In this document: positions 41,938 to 50,442 of the stretch, piece after piece | How the letters are laid out: every line of letters starts with the position of its first letter | How positions within the stretch are numbered: the stretch's first letter is position 1 | Source: Salinispirillum marinum | Lineage (GTDB): Bacteria; Pseudomonadota; Gammaproteobacteria; Pseudomonadales; Natronospirillaceae | Assembly (NCBI RefSeq): GCF_042651565.1 | Contig: NZ_JBHSDF010000003.1 | DNA length: 64,000 bases | Strand: one strand, 5' to 3' | Translations under genes and position numbers: made by a program | Notes under the pieces: generated by a model | Seen by the model: only the letters and a program-made list of their open reading frames with translations | What the model was told of the DNA's origin: nothing | The model's database searches: none

Positions 41938-43290
41938 ATGATAAAGTCCTATAAAAAGACGCTCGCCGTAGCTATTGCGGCCAGCATCGTTTCCGCTGGC
42001 GCTGTGGCACAACCCTTTACCAAAGGCCAAGGCCCGTACAGCTGGAACAGCTTGTCTTATTTTGAAAATCTAGATTTGTCCGGTCAAACCGTGACCATCT
42101 CTGGCCCTTGGTTGGGTGAAGAGGCCGGTTATTTCAACGACGTGCTCGCATACTTCGAAGAAGCTACGGGTGCTGACGTACAATATGCAGGTTCTGACAG
42201 CTTCGAACAGCAAATTGTGATCGACGCGCAAGCCGGTAGCCCACCAAACATCGCTGTTTTCCCACAGCCTGGTTTGGCAGGTGATTTGGCACGCCAAGGC
42301 CTGTTGACACCTCTGGGTGACTCCGCTGCAGAATTCATTCGTCAGAACTTCGCTGCTGGCCAATCGTGGGTTGACTTAGGCACCTACTCTGACCGCAACG
42401 GTAATGACCAGTTCTATGGCGTGTTCTACCGTACCGACCTGAAATCTCTGGTTTGGTATTCACCTGACAACTTCTCTGACTACGGTTACGACGTACCGAA
42501 CAGCATGGAAGAGCTGATTGCTCTGTCCGACCAGATGGTCGCAGACGGCAATACGCCATGGTGTATCGGTCTGGGTTCAGGTGCAGCAACCGGTTGGCCT
42601 GCAACGGACTGGGTAGAAGACTTCATGCTGCGTTTGCACACGCCTGACGTATACGACGGCTGGGTGAACAACACCATTAAGTTTAATGATCCTCGTGTTC
42701 AAGAAGCGATCAACCTGTTTGGTGACTTCGCGAAGAACCCGGATTATGTCTCAGGTGGTGTTTCTGCGGTAGGTACTACGGACTTCCGTGATGCGCCTAC
42801 ACCGATGTTTGACATCCCACCTGGATGCTTCATGCACCGTCAAGCCAGCTTTATCCCTGCGTTCTTCCCTGAAGGTACCGTAGTGGGTCAAGATGTTGAT
42901 TTCTTCTACCTGCCTGCGTTTGAAGAAAAAGACTTGGGCAACCCAGTGTTGGGTGCTGGTACGGTCTTGGCACTGACGCGCGATTCGCAAGCCGCTCGTG
43001 CTGTATTGAGCTACCTGCAAACGCCTTTAGCGCACGAATTGTGGATGGCGCGTGGTAATTTCCTGTCTGCCCATTTGGGCGTGAACTTGGATGCCTATGC
43101 GAACGATTCACTGCGTCGCCAAGGTGAAATTCTGTTGAACGCCACCACGTTCCGTTTCGATGCGTCTGACTTGATGCCAGGTGCGATCGGTGCAGGTTCA
43201 TTCTGGACGGGCATGGTTGACTTCGTGGGTGGTTCTTCTGCTCAACAAGTCACCAACGCAATCCAGCGCAGCTGGGATCAACTGAACTGA
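41938..43290 (+). CDS. aglE: Alpha-glucoside ABC transporter, substrate-binding protein
   Basis: 450 residues with a signal peptide (AIAASIVSAGAVAQ). It is a type-1 extracellular sugar-binding protein; the WLGEEAGYFNDVLAYFEEATG opening and the AVFPQPGL region match AglE of Sinorhizobium. Codons look more biased than in neighbours (many CGT/GGT), as expected for an abundant protein. It is first gene of aglEFGA. A 12-bp hairpin follows at 43324-43352 and probably sets its mRNA level above that of the permeases. Confidence 0.9.
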   Translation: MIKSYKKTLAVAIAASIVSAGAVAQPFTKGQGPYSWNSLSYFENLDLSGQTVTISGPWLGEEAGYFNDVLAYFEEATGADVQYAGSDSFEQQIVIDAQAGSPPNIAVFPQPGLAGDLARQGLLTPLGDSAAEFIRQNFAAGQSWVDLGTYSDRNGNDQFYGVFYRTDLKSLVWYSPDNFSDYGYDVPNSMEELIALSDQMVADGNTPWCIGLGSGAATGWPATDWVEDFMLRLHTPDVYDGWVNNTIKFNDPRVQEAINLFGDFAKNPDYVSGGVSAVGTTDFRDAPTPMFDIPPGCFMHRQASFIPAFFPEGTVVGQDVDFFYLPAFEEKDLGNPVLGAGTVLALTRDSQAARAVLSYLQTPLAHELWMARGNFLSAHLGVNLDAYANDSLRRQGEILLNATTFRFDASDLMPGAIGAGSFWTGMVDFVGGSSAQQVTNAIQRSWDQLN

Positions 43291-43323
43291 TCCACGGTAT
43301 GAGCTAGTCATACATGCTCCGGT

Positions 43324-43352
43324 GGGCCACATTAACGCGCTTAACGTGGCCC
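43324..43352 (+). promoter_or_regulatory. Intercistronic stem-loop between aglE and aglF
   Basis: GGGCCACATTAA and TTAACGTGGCCC form a 12-bp stem with one A-C mismatch and a CGCGC loop. No T-run follows, so it is not a normal terminator. Position and form recall the malE-malF hairpins that protect the binding-protein mRNA from 3' decay and cause partial attenuation. Confidence 0.65.
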
Positions 43353-43404
43353 GCCAACTCCCTATCTATCGCTACGTCCTGCTGTTCAACCAAGGAGGCT
43401 CACG

Positions 43405-44403
43405 ATGATTGAGCAACTTATTCAGGCGGCCACCGCCATCGTCGTGGCCATCGTGGTATCTACACTATTCTACGTCGGCTCCAACTTCATACTGGACCGA
43501 TTTTTAACGAGCGACCACATTCCCGATGACGAAGGTCGTCAACGACGTGATGCCATTCGCGAAGGCATTCGTCCTTGGGTCTTTATTGGCCCAGCGTTAC
43601 TGATTTTGGGGTTTTATTTGGTTTTCCCGGTGTTTAAAACCTTACAGCTTTCTTTTTTTGGTCGCTTTGGCGACGACTTTGTCGGTTTTTCCAACTACGC
43701 TTGGGCTTTTAATGACCCAGGCTTCCGCACGTCGATTCGCAACAACATTTTGTGGCTCATTTTTGTACCGGCCATGAGCACCGGCTTCGGCTTGTTGATT
43801 GCGTATCTGACCGACCGCATTTGGTGGGGGCAAATCGCCCGTTCATTAATTTTCCTCCCCATGGCCATTTCCTTTGTCGGCGCCAGTGTCATTTGGAAGT
43901 TTGTTTACGACTACCGTGGCAGCGGCGATCAGATCGGTATTCTCAACGCGTTTATTGTGTCCTTGGGCTTCGAGCCACAAAACTGGATTTCCATGCTGTT
44001 CGCCAACAACTTCTTCTTGATGGCGATCTTGATCTGGATTCAAACCGGCTTTGCCATGGTGTTGTTGGGCGCCGCCATTCGTGGCGTGCCGGAAGACACC
44101 ATTGAAGCAGCGAATATGGAAGGCGCAACCGAGTGGCAAATGCTCACCAAAATTGTGATTCCACAGATCATGGGCACCATTGTGGTGGTATGGACCACCA
44201 TCACCGTTTTGGTTTTGAAGGTGTACGACATTGTCGCCGCCATGACCAACGGCCAGTGGGAGACGGAAGTTTTGGCTAACTTGATGTATCGCTGGATTCT
44301 GAACGATGGCGGCCGCAGTAGTGCTATCGCCGTCATCATCATGATCTCTGTCATTCCGCTGATGTGGTGGAATGTCCGTCAAGCCCGTCAAGAGCACAAC
44401 TAA
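43405..44403 (+). CDS. aglF: Alpha-glucoside ABC permease AglF
   Basis: 332 residues with six to seven membrane helices (an extra N-terminal one, ~8-28). The EAA loop is EDTIEAANMEGATEWQMLTK. It is the MalF-like half of the channel. AAGGAGG lies 7 bases before the ATG. It ends 10 bp before aglG. Confidence 0.92.
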   Translation: MIEQLIQAATAIVVAIVVSTLFYVGSNFILDRFLTSDHIPDDEGRQRRDAIREGIRPWVFIGPALLILGFYLVFPVFKTLQLSFFGRFGDDFVGFSNYAWAFNDPGFRTSIRNNILWLIFVPAMSTGFGLLIAYLTDRIWWGQIARSLIFLPMAISFVGASVIWKFVYDYRGSGDQIGILNAFIVSLGFEPQNWISMLFANNFFLMAILIWIQTGFAMVLLGAAIRGVPEDTIEAANMEGATEWQMLTKIVIPQIMGTIVVVWTTITVLVLKVYDIVAAMTNGQWETEVLANLMYRWILNDGGRSSAIAVIIMISVIPLMWWNVRQARQEHN

Positions 44404-44413
44404 GGAGCACGCC

Positions 44414-45565
44414 ATGATTAATGCCCAAAAATATTCGGCTGGCAGCATCATCAAGCACCTGTTGGTTTTGCTTTTGGTGGTGATCTGGACGCTACCCACA
44501 CTGGGGTTGTTGATCAGCTCGGTGCGGGATAAAGATCAGTTGATCATTTCCGGTTGGTGGACGGCGCTGTCGTCTACAGAAACCAATAACTTTTATCGGA
44601 CCGCTACTGCAGAAGGCCAGATCGAAAACAACGGCGTTTTCGTCATCAGTGGCGATTTCTTTGCGGAATCCCAGCGTGGCGAAGTGTTGGCGTGGGGTGA
44701 ACGCCCCACCTCGGTGGACGAATTCGAGCCTGACACCACGTCGACACTGAACGACGGTTCTCGTTTAACGGTGAATGCCGATGGTACCTTCCGCTGGGAA
44801 AGTGACGAGCCCTTTACCCACCGTTCAGGGAAACGTATTTTCTTTGTCGAAGCCCAAGCGCCACGCTTTACGCTGGAAAACTACAAGAACGTGCTGGCAG
44901 CCGAAGGGATAGGGCCCTCGTTTGTGAACACCATGACGGTCACGCTACCGGCTACTTTTATCCCCATCATGATTGCGGCCTTTGCGGCCTATGCGCTGGC
45001 GTGGATGCAGTTCCCCGGCCGCCTGTTCCTGTTAGCGGTGATGGTTGGTTTAATTGTTGTGCCGCTGCAAATGTCGCTGATTCCCATTTTGCGCAGCTAT
45101 AACATCCTCGGCAATGCTTTCGGTTTCGATCCGCGCAACTACGTGGGGATATGGCTGGCGCACACCGGGTTTGGTCTGCCGCTGGCGATCTATCTATTGC
45201 GTAACTATATGGCAGGGTTGCCGAAGGAAATCATGGAGTCCGCGCGGATGGATGGGGCGTCACACTTCAAAATTTTTGTCACCATCGTACTGCCCTTGTC
45301 GTTTCCGGCGTTGGCATCGTTCGCCATCTTCCAGTTCCTTTGGGTGTGGAACGACTTACTGGTCGCCTCGGTATTCCTCGGTCAAGGTGAAGGCAAAACC
45401 GTATTGACCCAGCAACTGCGCGAACTGCTCGGCTCACGCGGACAAAACTGGGAAGTGCTGACGGCCGGGGCGTTTGTTTCCATCGTCGTACCTCTTGTGG
45501 TCTTCCTGTCGATGCAACGTTATTTCGTACGCGGCCTGTTGGCCGGTTCAGTGAAAGGAGGCTAA
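44414..45565 (+). CDS. aglG: Alpha-glucoside ABC permease AglG
   Basis: 383 residues. The first helix (~15-37) is followed by a ~110-residue periplasmic domain typical of AglG, then five helices. The EAA loop is KEIMESARMDGASHFKIF. The ATG at 44414 with AAGGAG upstream is used; a frame reaching 44372 overlaps aglF. It is the MalG-like partner of AglF. No ATPase gene (aglK/msmX) is in the cluster, so a shared ATPase must be encoded elsewhere. Confidence 0.92.
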   Translation: MINAQKYSAGSIIKHLLVLLLVVIWTLPTLGLLISSVRDKDQLIISGWWTALSSTETNNFYRTATAEGQIENNGVFVISGDFFAESQRGEVLAWGERPTSVDEFEPDTTSTLNDGSRLTVNADGTFRWESDEPFTHRSGKRIFFVEAQAPRFTLENYKNVLAAEGIGPSFVNTMTVTLPATFIPIMIAAFAAYALAWMQFPGRLFLLAVMVGLIVVPLQMSLIPILRSYNILGNAFGFDPRNYVGIWLAHTGFGLPLAIYLLRNYMAGLPKEIMESARMDGASHFKIFVTIVLPLSFPALASFAIFQFLWVWNDLLVASVFLGQGEGKTVLTQQLRELLGSRGQNWEVLTAGAFVSIVVPLVVFLSMQRYFVRGLLAGSVKGG

Positions 45566-45568
45566 GCG

Positions 45569-47221
45569 TTGTCTGCAGAAACTACATCGTCAGTGGGTTC
45601 ACTGATGGGCGTCGACGCAAACGATTGGTGGCGCGGAGCGGTCATTTACCAGATCTATCCGCGCAGCTTTTTCGACAGCAACGGCGATGGTGTGGGTGAT
45701 TTACCCGGCATCACCCAAAAATTGTCCTATATCGCTGGTTTAGGGGTGGATGCCGTTTGGCTGTCACCCTTCTTTACCTCCCCGATGAAGGATTTCGGCT
45801 ACGACGTGGCGGATTACTGCGATGTCGATCCGTTGTTTGGGTCACTGGCTGATTTCCAAGCGCTGTTGGATGAAGCACATCGACTCAACCTGAAAGTGAT
45901 CATCGACCAGGTTTACAGCCACACGTCCGATCAACACCGTTGGTTCAAGGCCAGTCGCCAATCACGCGACAACGACTTTGCCGACTGGTACGTCTGGGCC
46001 GATGCGAAAGCCGATGGCACCCCGCCAAATAACTGGCTGTCCATTTTTGGCGGCTCCGCCTGGCAGTGGGACAGTCGGCGGCGACAGTACTATCTGCATA
46101 ATTTTCTGACCTCACAACCGGACCTCAACTTCCACAACCCGGCGGTGCAGGACGCCATCTTGGACGTCATGCGCTTCTGGCTGGAGATGGGGGTCGACGG
46201 CTTCCGTCTGGATGTGGTCAATATGTATTTCCACGATGCCGAATTACGCGACAACCCGGTGGTCAGCCAGCCATCGGAACGCCATGTCGGCTCCGGGGAT
46301 GATAATCCATGGTCGAAGCAGTTCCACAAATATCAAATTACCCAGCCCGACAACCTAGCGTTTTTACAACGTTTGCGTCAGGTGATGGATCAGTACAGGG
46401 CACGTACCTCGGTAGGGGAAATCGGCTCCTACGATAGTTTGCGCGTGATGGCCGACTACACCTCGGGCGGCGACAAACTGCACATGGCCTATACCTTCGA
46501 CTTGCTCGGCACCGACCACAGCGCGACCTATCTGCGCTCGGTGTTGACGACCTTGGAAGACCAGTTGGAAGACGGCTGGCCTAATTTCGCCATCAGCAAC
46601 CACGATGTCATGCGCAGTGTTTCGCGTTGGGGCGGTGAAGCACCGAGGCAAGACTTTGCCAAAGCGAGCCTGGCGTTGTTGCTCTCCTTGCGCGGCTCTT
46701 CCTGTTTGTACCAAGGCGAAGAATTGGGCTTACCAGAAGGCAATGTACCGTTCGAACGCTTACAGGACCCTTATGGCATCGAGTTCTGGCCCGAATTTAA
46801 AGGTCGTGATGGCTGCCGTACCCCCATGGCATGGACCACCACCGGCGGTTTTACGACCGCCGATGACGCATGGCTACCGCTGGATCCGGCCCACTTGCCT
46901 TTGAGTGCCGAGGCCCAAGATCACAACCCGGACTCGGTACTGAATTGGGTTCGCCGGTTTTTACCGTGGCGGCGCGAGCAGTCGGCCTTGGTCGCGGGTG
47001 ATTTTACGTGGCTCGCGGATGACCAACAGGAGGCCATTCTGTTTGCTCGGCACAGTGCAGAGCAAACACTGTGGATTGGCATCAACCTGACCGGCAATAC
47101 CCTAACGGTAGACCTGCCGGTCGAGGCAACCGCTCTACCGGCCACAGGTTTCACCGGTACGGTGACGGGTAAGACCATGACCTTACCGGCGTACAGCGCC
47201 GTATTCGCTGAACCTAAGTGA
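45569..47221 (+). CDS. aglA: Alpha-glucosidase, GH13 family
   Basis: 550 residues without a signal peptide, so cytosolic. GH13 oligo-1,6-glucosidase-like motifs: YQIYPRSFFDSNGDGVGDL, the nucleophile in GFRLDVVNMY, the acid in SVGEIGSYD, and SNHDVMRS. It hydrolyses imported alpha-glucosides to glucose. The start is a TTG at 45569 with AAAGGAGG about 8 bases upstream, only 3 bp after aglG; a first ATG would come 12 codons later. Confidence 0.92.
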   Translation: MSAETTSSVGSLMGVDANDWWRGAVIYQIYPRSFFDSNGDGVGDLPGITQKLSYIAGLGVDAVWLSPFFTSPMKDFGYDVADYCDVDPLFGSLADFQALLDEAHRLNLKVIIDQVYSHTSDQHRWFKASRQSRDNDFADWYVWADAKADGTPPNNWLSIFGGSAWQWDSRRRQYYLHNFLTSQPDLNFHNPAVQDAILDVMRFWLEMGVDGFRLDVVNMYFHDAELRDNPVVSQPSERHVGSGDDNPWSKQFHKYQITQPDNLAFLQRLRQVMDQYRARTSVGEIGSYDSLRVMADYTSGGDKLHMAYTFDLLGTDHSATYLRSVLTTLEDQLEDGWPNFAISNHDVMRSVSRWGGEAPRQDFAKASLALLLSLRGSSCLYQGEELGLPEGNVPFERLQDPYGIEFWPEFKGRDGCRTPMAWTTTGGFTTADDAWLPLDPAHLPLSAEAQDHNPDSVLNWVRRFLPWRREQSALVAGDFTWLADDQQEAILFARHSAEQTLWIGINLTGNTLTVDLPVEATALPATGFTGTVTGKTMTLPAYSAVFAEPK

Positions 47222-47231
47222 GGACAGCATC

Positions 47232-48272
47232 ATGAAACTGACTCTGAAGGACATCGCGCACTCGTTGGGGGTATCCACCGCCACCGTCTCCAATGCCTTC
47301 AGTCGTCCGGATCAGTTGTCGGCGGATTTGCGGGAACGTATTTTGGGGGAGGCTAAACGCTTAGGCTACCGTGGCCCCAATGCCACCGCGCGCAGTCTAC
47401 GCAGTGGCAAAACGGGCACCATCGCTTTGGTGCTCACGGAACGCCTGCAATACAATTTTGAAGACCCGGTCGCCACCCGGTTTTTGCATGGCGTATCGGA
47501 AATCTTCGATCAGCAAAACATCAACATGCTGTTGCTGCCCAGCCGGGCCGAGTTTTACCGTAATAACACCGTAGACAGCCTGGCCGACGGTTTCGTGATC
47601 TATGGTCCGCCGCGTGACAGCAGTGTGTTGGAGCGCATCGTCGTGCGGGGTAAACCTACTATCACGGTCGATTTCAATTTGCCGGAAGTACGGTCACTGA
47701 ATATCGATAATTTTCATGGCGCGCGCGATGCCGCTCGTCACGGCTTGAAAGCCATTGAAAATGGCCCTTTAGCCGTATTGGCCCTGCGCGTATTGACCGA
47801 ATCCGAAGTGGTGGGACGCATTCAGGATGATGACGTACTGGCGTCACCGTATGAATCGGTTTCGCGGCGCCGGTTGGACGGTTACCGAGCCGCATTAGAA
47901 GAAACAAAGCGCTCCCTAGACAACGAATGGGTATGGAACGTGCCCGAAAGTCGCTACGAGTACGGCTATCAAGCGGCTCGAGAAGCTCTGATGTCGAACC
48001 CACGCCCGAAACTGTTGTTGTGCATGAGTGACCGTTTGGCCCTTGGCGCCATTGCGGCAGCACAAGACCTGGGCCTGAATATACCGCAAGACCTTAAAGT
48101 CATCGGCTTCGATGACATCGCAACGGCCGCCTATCAACGACCTGCTCTTACCACGGTACACCAGCCACAAAACGAAAAAGGCCGTCAGGCCGCAAAAATG
48201 GTGCTGGGACTCAGTGAGTACACCAAGGATGTATTACTGGAAGCCAAACTGATTGTGCGCGATTCCTGCTGA
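47232..48272 (+). CDS. aglR: LacI-family regulator of the agl genes
   Basis: 346 residues. N-terminal LacI helix-turn-helix (LTLKDIAHSLGVSTATVSNAF) with hinge, then a periplasmic-binding-like sugar domain ending VIGFDDIATAAYQRPALTTV. It lies 10 bp after aglA in the same direction, so it is part of the operon it likely controls through the palindrome at 41800-41815. Effector probably an alpha-glucoside or glucose derivative. Confidence 0.9.
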   Translation: MKLTLKDIAHSLGVSTATVSNAFSRPDQLSADLRERILGEAKRLGYRGPNATARSLRSGKTGTIALVLTERLQYNFEDPVATRFLHGVSEIFDQQNINMLLLPSRAEFYRNNTVDSLADGFVIYGPPRDSSVLERIVVRGKPTITVDFNLPEVRSLNIDNFHGARDAARHGLKAIENGPLAVLALRVLTESEVVGRIQDDDVLASPYESVSRRRLDGYRAALEETKRSLDNEWVWNVPESRYEYGYQAAREALMSNPRPKLLLCMSDRLALGAIAAAQDLGLNIPQDLKVIGFDDIATAAYQRPALTTVHQPQNEKGRQAAKMVLGLSEYTKDVLLEAKLIVRDSC

Positions 48273-48335
48273 ACGTTGCCATCGGTCTCCAGCCAGCAAA
48301 CATCGTTACCATAACAACAATAAAGAGCATTTAAC

Positions 48336-49628
48336 ATGAACGTCACCTCTCTCCTTGTGCTTGTCACGAGTACGTTGCTGTGCGTTAACGTAACGCTAGC
48401 GCAAACGGCTACGCGCCCGGTCACCATTGCTTGCGGTGCCGTCGGTGCAGAATATGAAACCTGCGAAGCATCGGTCAGAAACTGGGAACGGCTCACCGGA
48501 CATCGAGCGCAGATTATTCCCCTGCCCGACGCGTCGAATGAACGACTGGACTACTACCAGTCCATCATCTCAGCCAATTCACCGGAACTGGATATTCTGC
48601 AACTGGATGTGGTTTGGGCGGGTTTACTGGGCAGTGATTTGGTCGATCTTAAACCCCACCTGCAAGCCGACGACCCGACCTTTTTTGCCGGGCTGATCGC
48701 CAACAATACAACCGCAACCGGCGAGCTTATTGCGCTGCCATGGTTTATTGACTCCGGCCTACTGTATTACCGCAAAGACTTGTTGGAGAAATACAATCAA
48801 CCGGTGCCTAAGACCTGGACCGATTTAGAACGCATCGCCCAAACCATCATGGCCCAAGAATCAACCGGCACCAGTGGCGGAAAGCTCTGGGGCTATGTCT
48901 GGCAGGGCGACAGCTATGAAGGCTTAACCTGTGATGCTCTAGAATGGTTTCACAGCAGCACCGGCACGCATTTTGTTGAAAACGATATGAGCATCACAAT
49001 CCTCCAGCCGGGCAATATCGAGATGCTTGATCGCGTGGCCGGGTGGATCGGCACCATCAGCCCACCAGAAACCGTCACCCATAACGAAGAAGCGTCGCGT
49101 GCCATCTTCCAAGCGGGCGATGCAGTGTTCATGCGCAATTGGCCCTATGCGTGGGGGTTGGCGCAGCAAGCAGACAGCGTCATCGCCGGCAACGTTGGTA
49201 TGGCACCGCTGCCCAGGGGTACGCAAGGCAGTTCTTCGGCTACATTGGGTGGCTGGCAGCTTGGGGTATCGCAATACTCCGAAAATCAAGCCTTGGCGAT
49301 TGACCTAGTGCGCTATTTGGTGAGCGAGGAGGAACAGAAAAACCGGGCGCTACTGGCGGGCTACAATCCGTCCATTCCGGCGCTGTATGAAGACCAGGAA
49401 TTGATGCGAACCTTCCCTGAATTCGCCGCACTGGTCGATATTTTTCAAGGGGGTGTGCCGCGCCCGGCCACCATCACGGGACGCGGCTATCCGTTGGTTT
49501 CCCGAGCAATTCAGCGCAATGTGCACCGAGTGCTAACGGGCGAGCAGGATGCGGAGACCGCCCTGCGCAACCTCAACGCCCAATTGACCCGACTGAGCCA
49601 CTGGTACGGCCAACAACCGCTGAATTGA
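48336..49628 (+). CDS. Second sugar-binding protein (ThuE/MalE-like)
   Basis: 430 residues with a signal peptide (VLVTSTLLCVNVTLAQ). A type-1 extracellular solute-binding fold: VTIACGAVGAEYETCEASVRN, then ELDILQLDVVWAGLLGSDLVDL, and WFIDSGLLYYRKDLL, close to trehalose/maltose-binding ThuE proteins. It lies 63 bp after aglR without its own permease genes, so it may feed AglFG with another disaccharide. Not similar enough to AglE to be a simple recent duplicate. Confidence 0.85.
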   Translation: MNVTSLLVLVTSTLLCVNVTLAQTATRPVTIACGAVGAEYETCEASVRNWERLTGHRAQIIPLPDASNERLDYYQSIISANSPELDILQLDVVWAGLLGSDLVDLKPHLQADDPTFFAGLIANNTTATGELIALPWFIDSGLLYYRKDLLEKYNQPVPKTWTDLERIAQTIMAQESTGTSGGKLWGYVWQGDSYEGLTCDALEWFHSSTGTHFVENDMSITILQPGNIEMLDRVAGWIGTISPPETVTHNEEASRAIFQAGDAVFMRNWPYAWGLAQQADSVIAGNVGMAPLPRGTQGSSSATLGGWQLGVSQYSENQALAIDLVRYLVSEEEQKNRALLAGYNPSIPALYEDQELMRTFPEFAALVDIFQGGVPRPATITGRGYPLVSRAIQRNVHRVLTGEQDAETALRNLNAQLTRLSHWYGQQPLN

Positions 49629-49740
49629 TGAATCAGCAGCAACAGAACATAGACAGGTCGGCAGGGACGCCTTAGACTGACCGGACAACAAAAACGCACA
49701 ACAATAACTCACAATAAAAAATATAGGACAGATCCATCCG

Positions 49741-50373
49741 ATGGCACGCATTCTAGTTGCGGATGATCACCCACTGTTCCGTGATGCTTTAAGGCTGATG
49801 TTAAGCAGTGGGCCAAACCAACACCACATTGCGGAGACGGATTCCCTTCCCGCCACGCTCGCTTGGTTGAATGACCACGAGGAGCCTGATTTACTGGTAC
49901 TCGACTTGGCGATGCCCGGTTCAGCCGGACTGCTGGGCTTGCAGCAAATTCGTCGCGATTGGCCTGCCCTGCCGGTCATTGTTGTATCGGGTAGCGACCA
50001 AGCACTGATTATTGCGGGCAGTAAAGAATTAGGCGCCTCGGGGTTTTGTTCGAAGTCAGCAGCCCCAGATGCCCTGCGCCATGCGTTGGAATGCGTACTG
50101 GCCGGTGAACTCTATTTCCCCGAACTGACGCACAGCGCGGAGCACTCGGCACTCCTGCACGCCATGGCGCAGTTGCAAACACTCACCCCGGCCCAATTCG
50201 AAGTGGCCATGCGCGTATCCACCGGTGAATTGAATAAAACCATTGCGTGGGACTTAGGCATCAGTGAAGCCACGGTGAAAGCGCATCTCACCACAATTTT
50301 CCGCAAATTGGGTTTGCACGGCCGCGCCCAACTGGTCTCCTTGTTAAGTCAACTGCGTTTGCGCCCTGAATAG
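49741..50373 (+). CDS. LuxR-type response regulator (CrbR/ErdR-like)
   Basis: 210 residues. REC domain with DDHPLFRDALRLML, the phospho-Asp in LVLDLAMPG and the Lys in CSKSAA; C-terminal LuxR helix-turn-helix (LTPAQFEVAMRVSTGELNKTIAWDLGISEATVKAHL). It converges on the CrbS-like kinase gene. In Vibrio and Pseudomonas the CrbS-CrbR (MxtR-ErdR) pair switches on acs and actP for acetate use. AGGA lies upstream of the ATG. Confidence 0.85.
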   Translation: MARILVADDHPLFRDALRLMLSSGPNQHHIAETDSLPATLAWLNDHEEPDLLVLDLAMPGSAGLLGLQQIRRDWPALPVIVVSGSDQALIIAGSKELGASGFCSKSAAPDALRHALECVLAGELYFPELTHSAEHSALLHAMAQLQTLTPAQFEVAMRVSTGELNKTIAWDLGISEATVKAHLTTIFRKLGLHGRAQLVSLLSQLRLRPE

Positions 50374-50442
50374 CTACCCTACGTCATCACCGGCAGGTTA
50401 GGGGAAAACAGATGAACAGTTGCACGTGGCGCTGCTGGTTTC

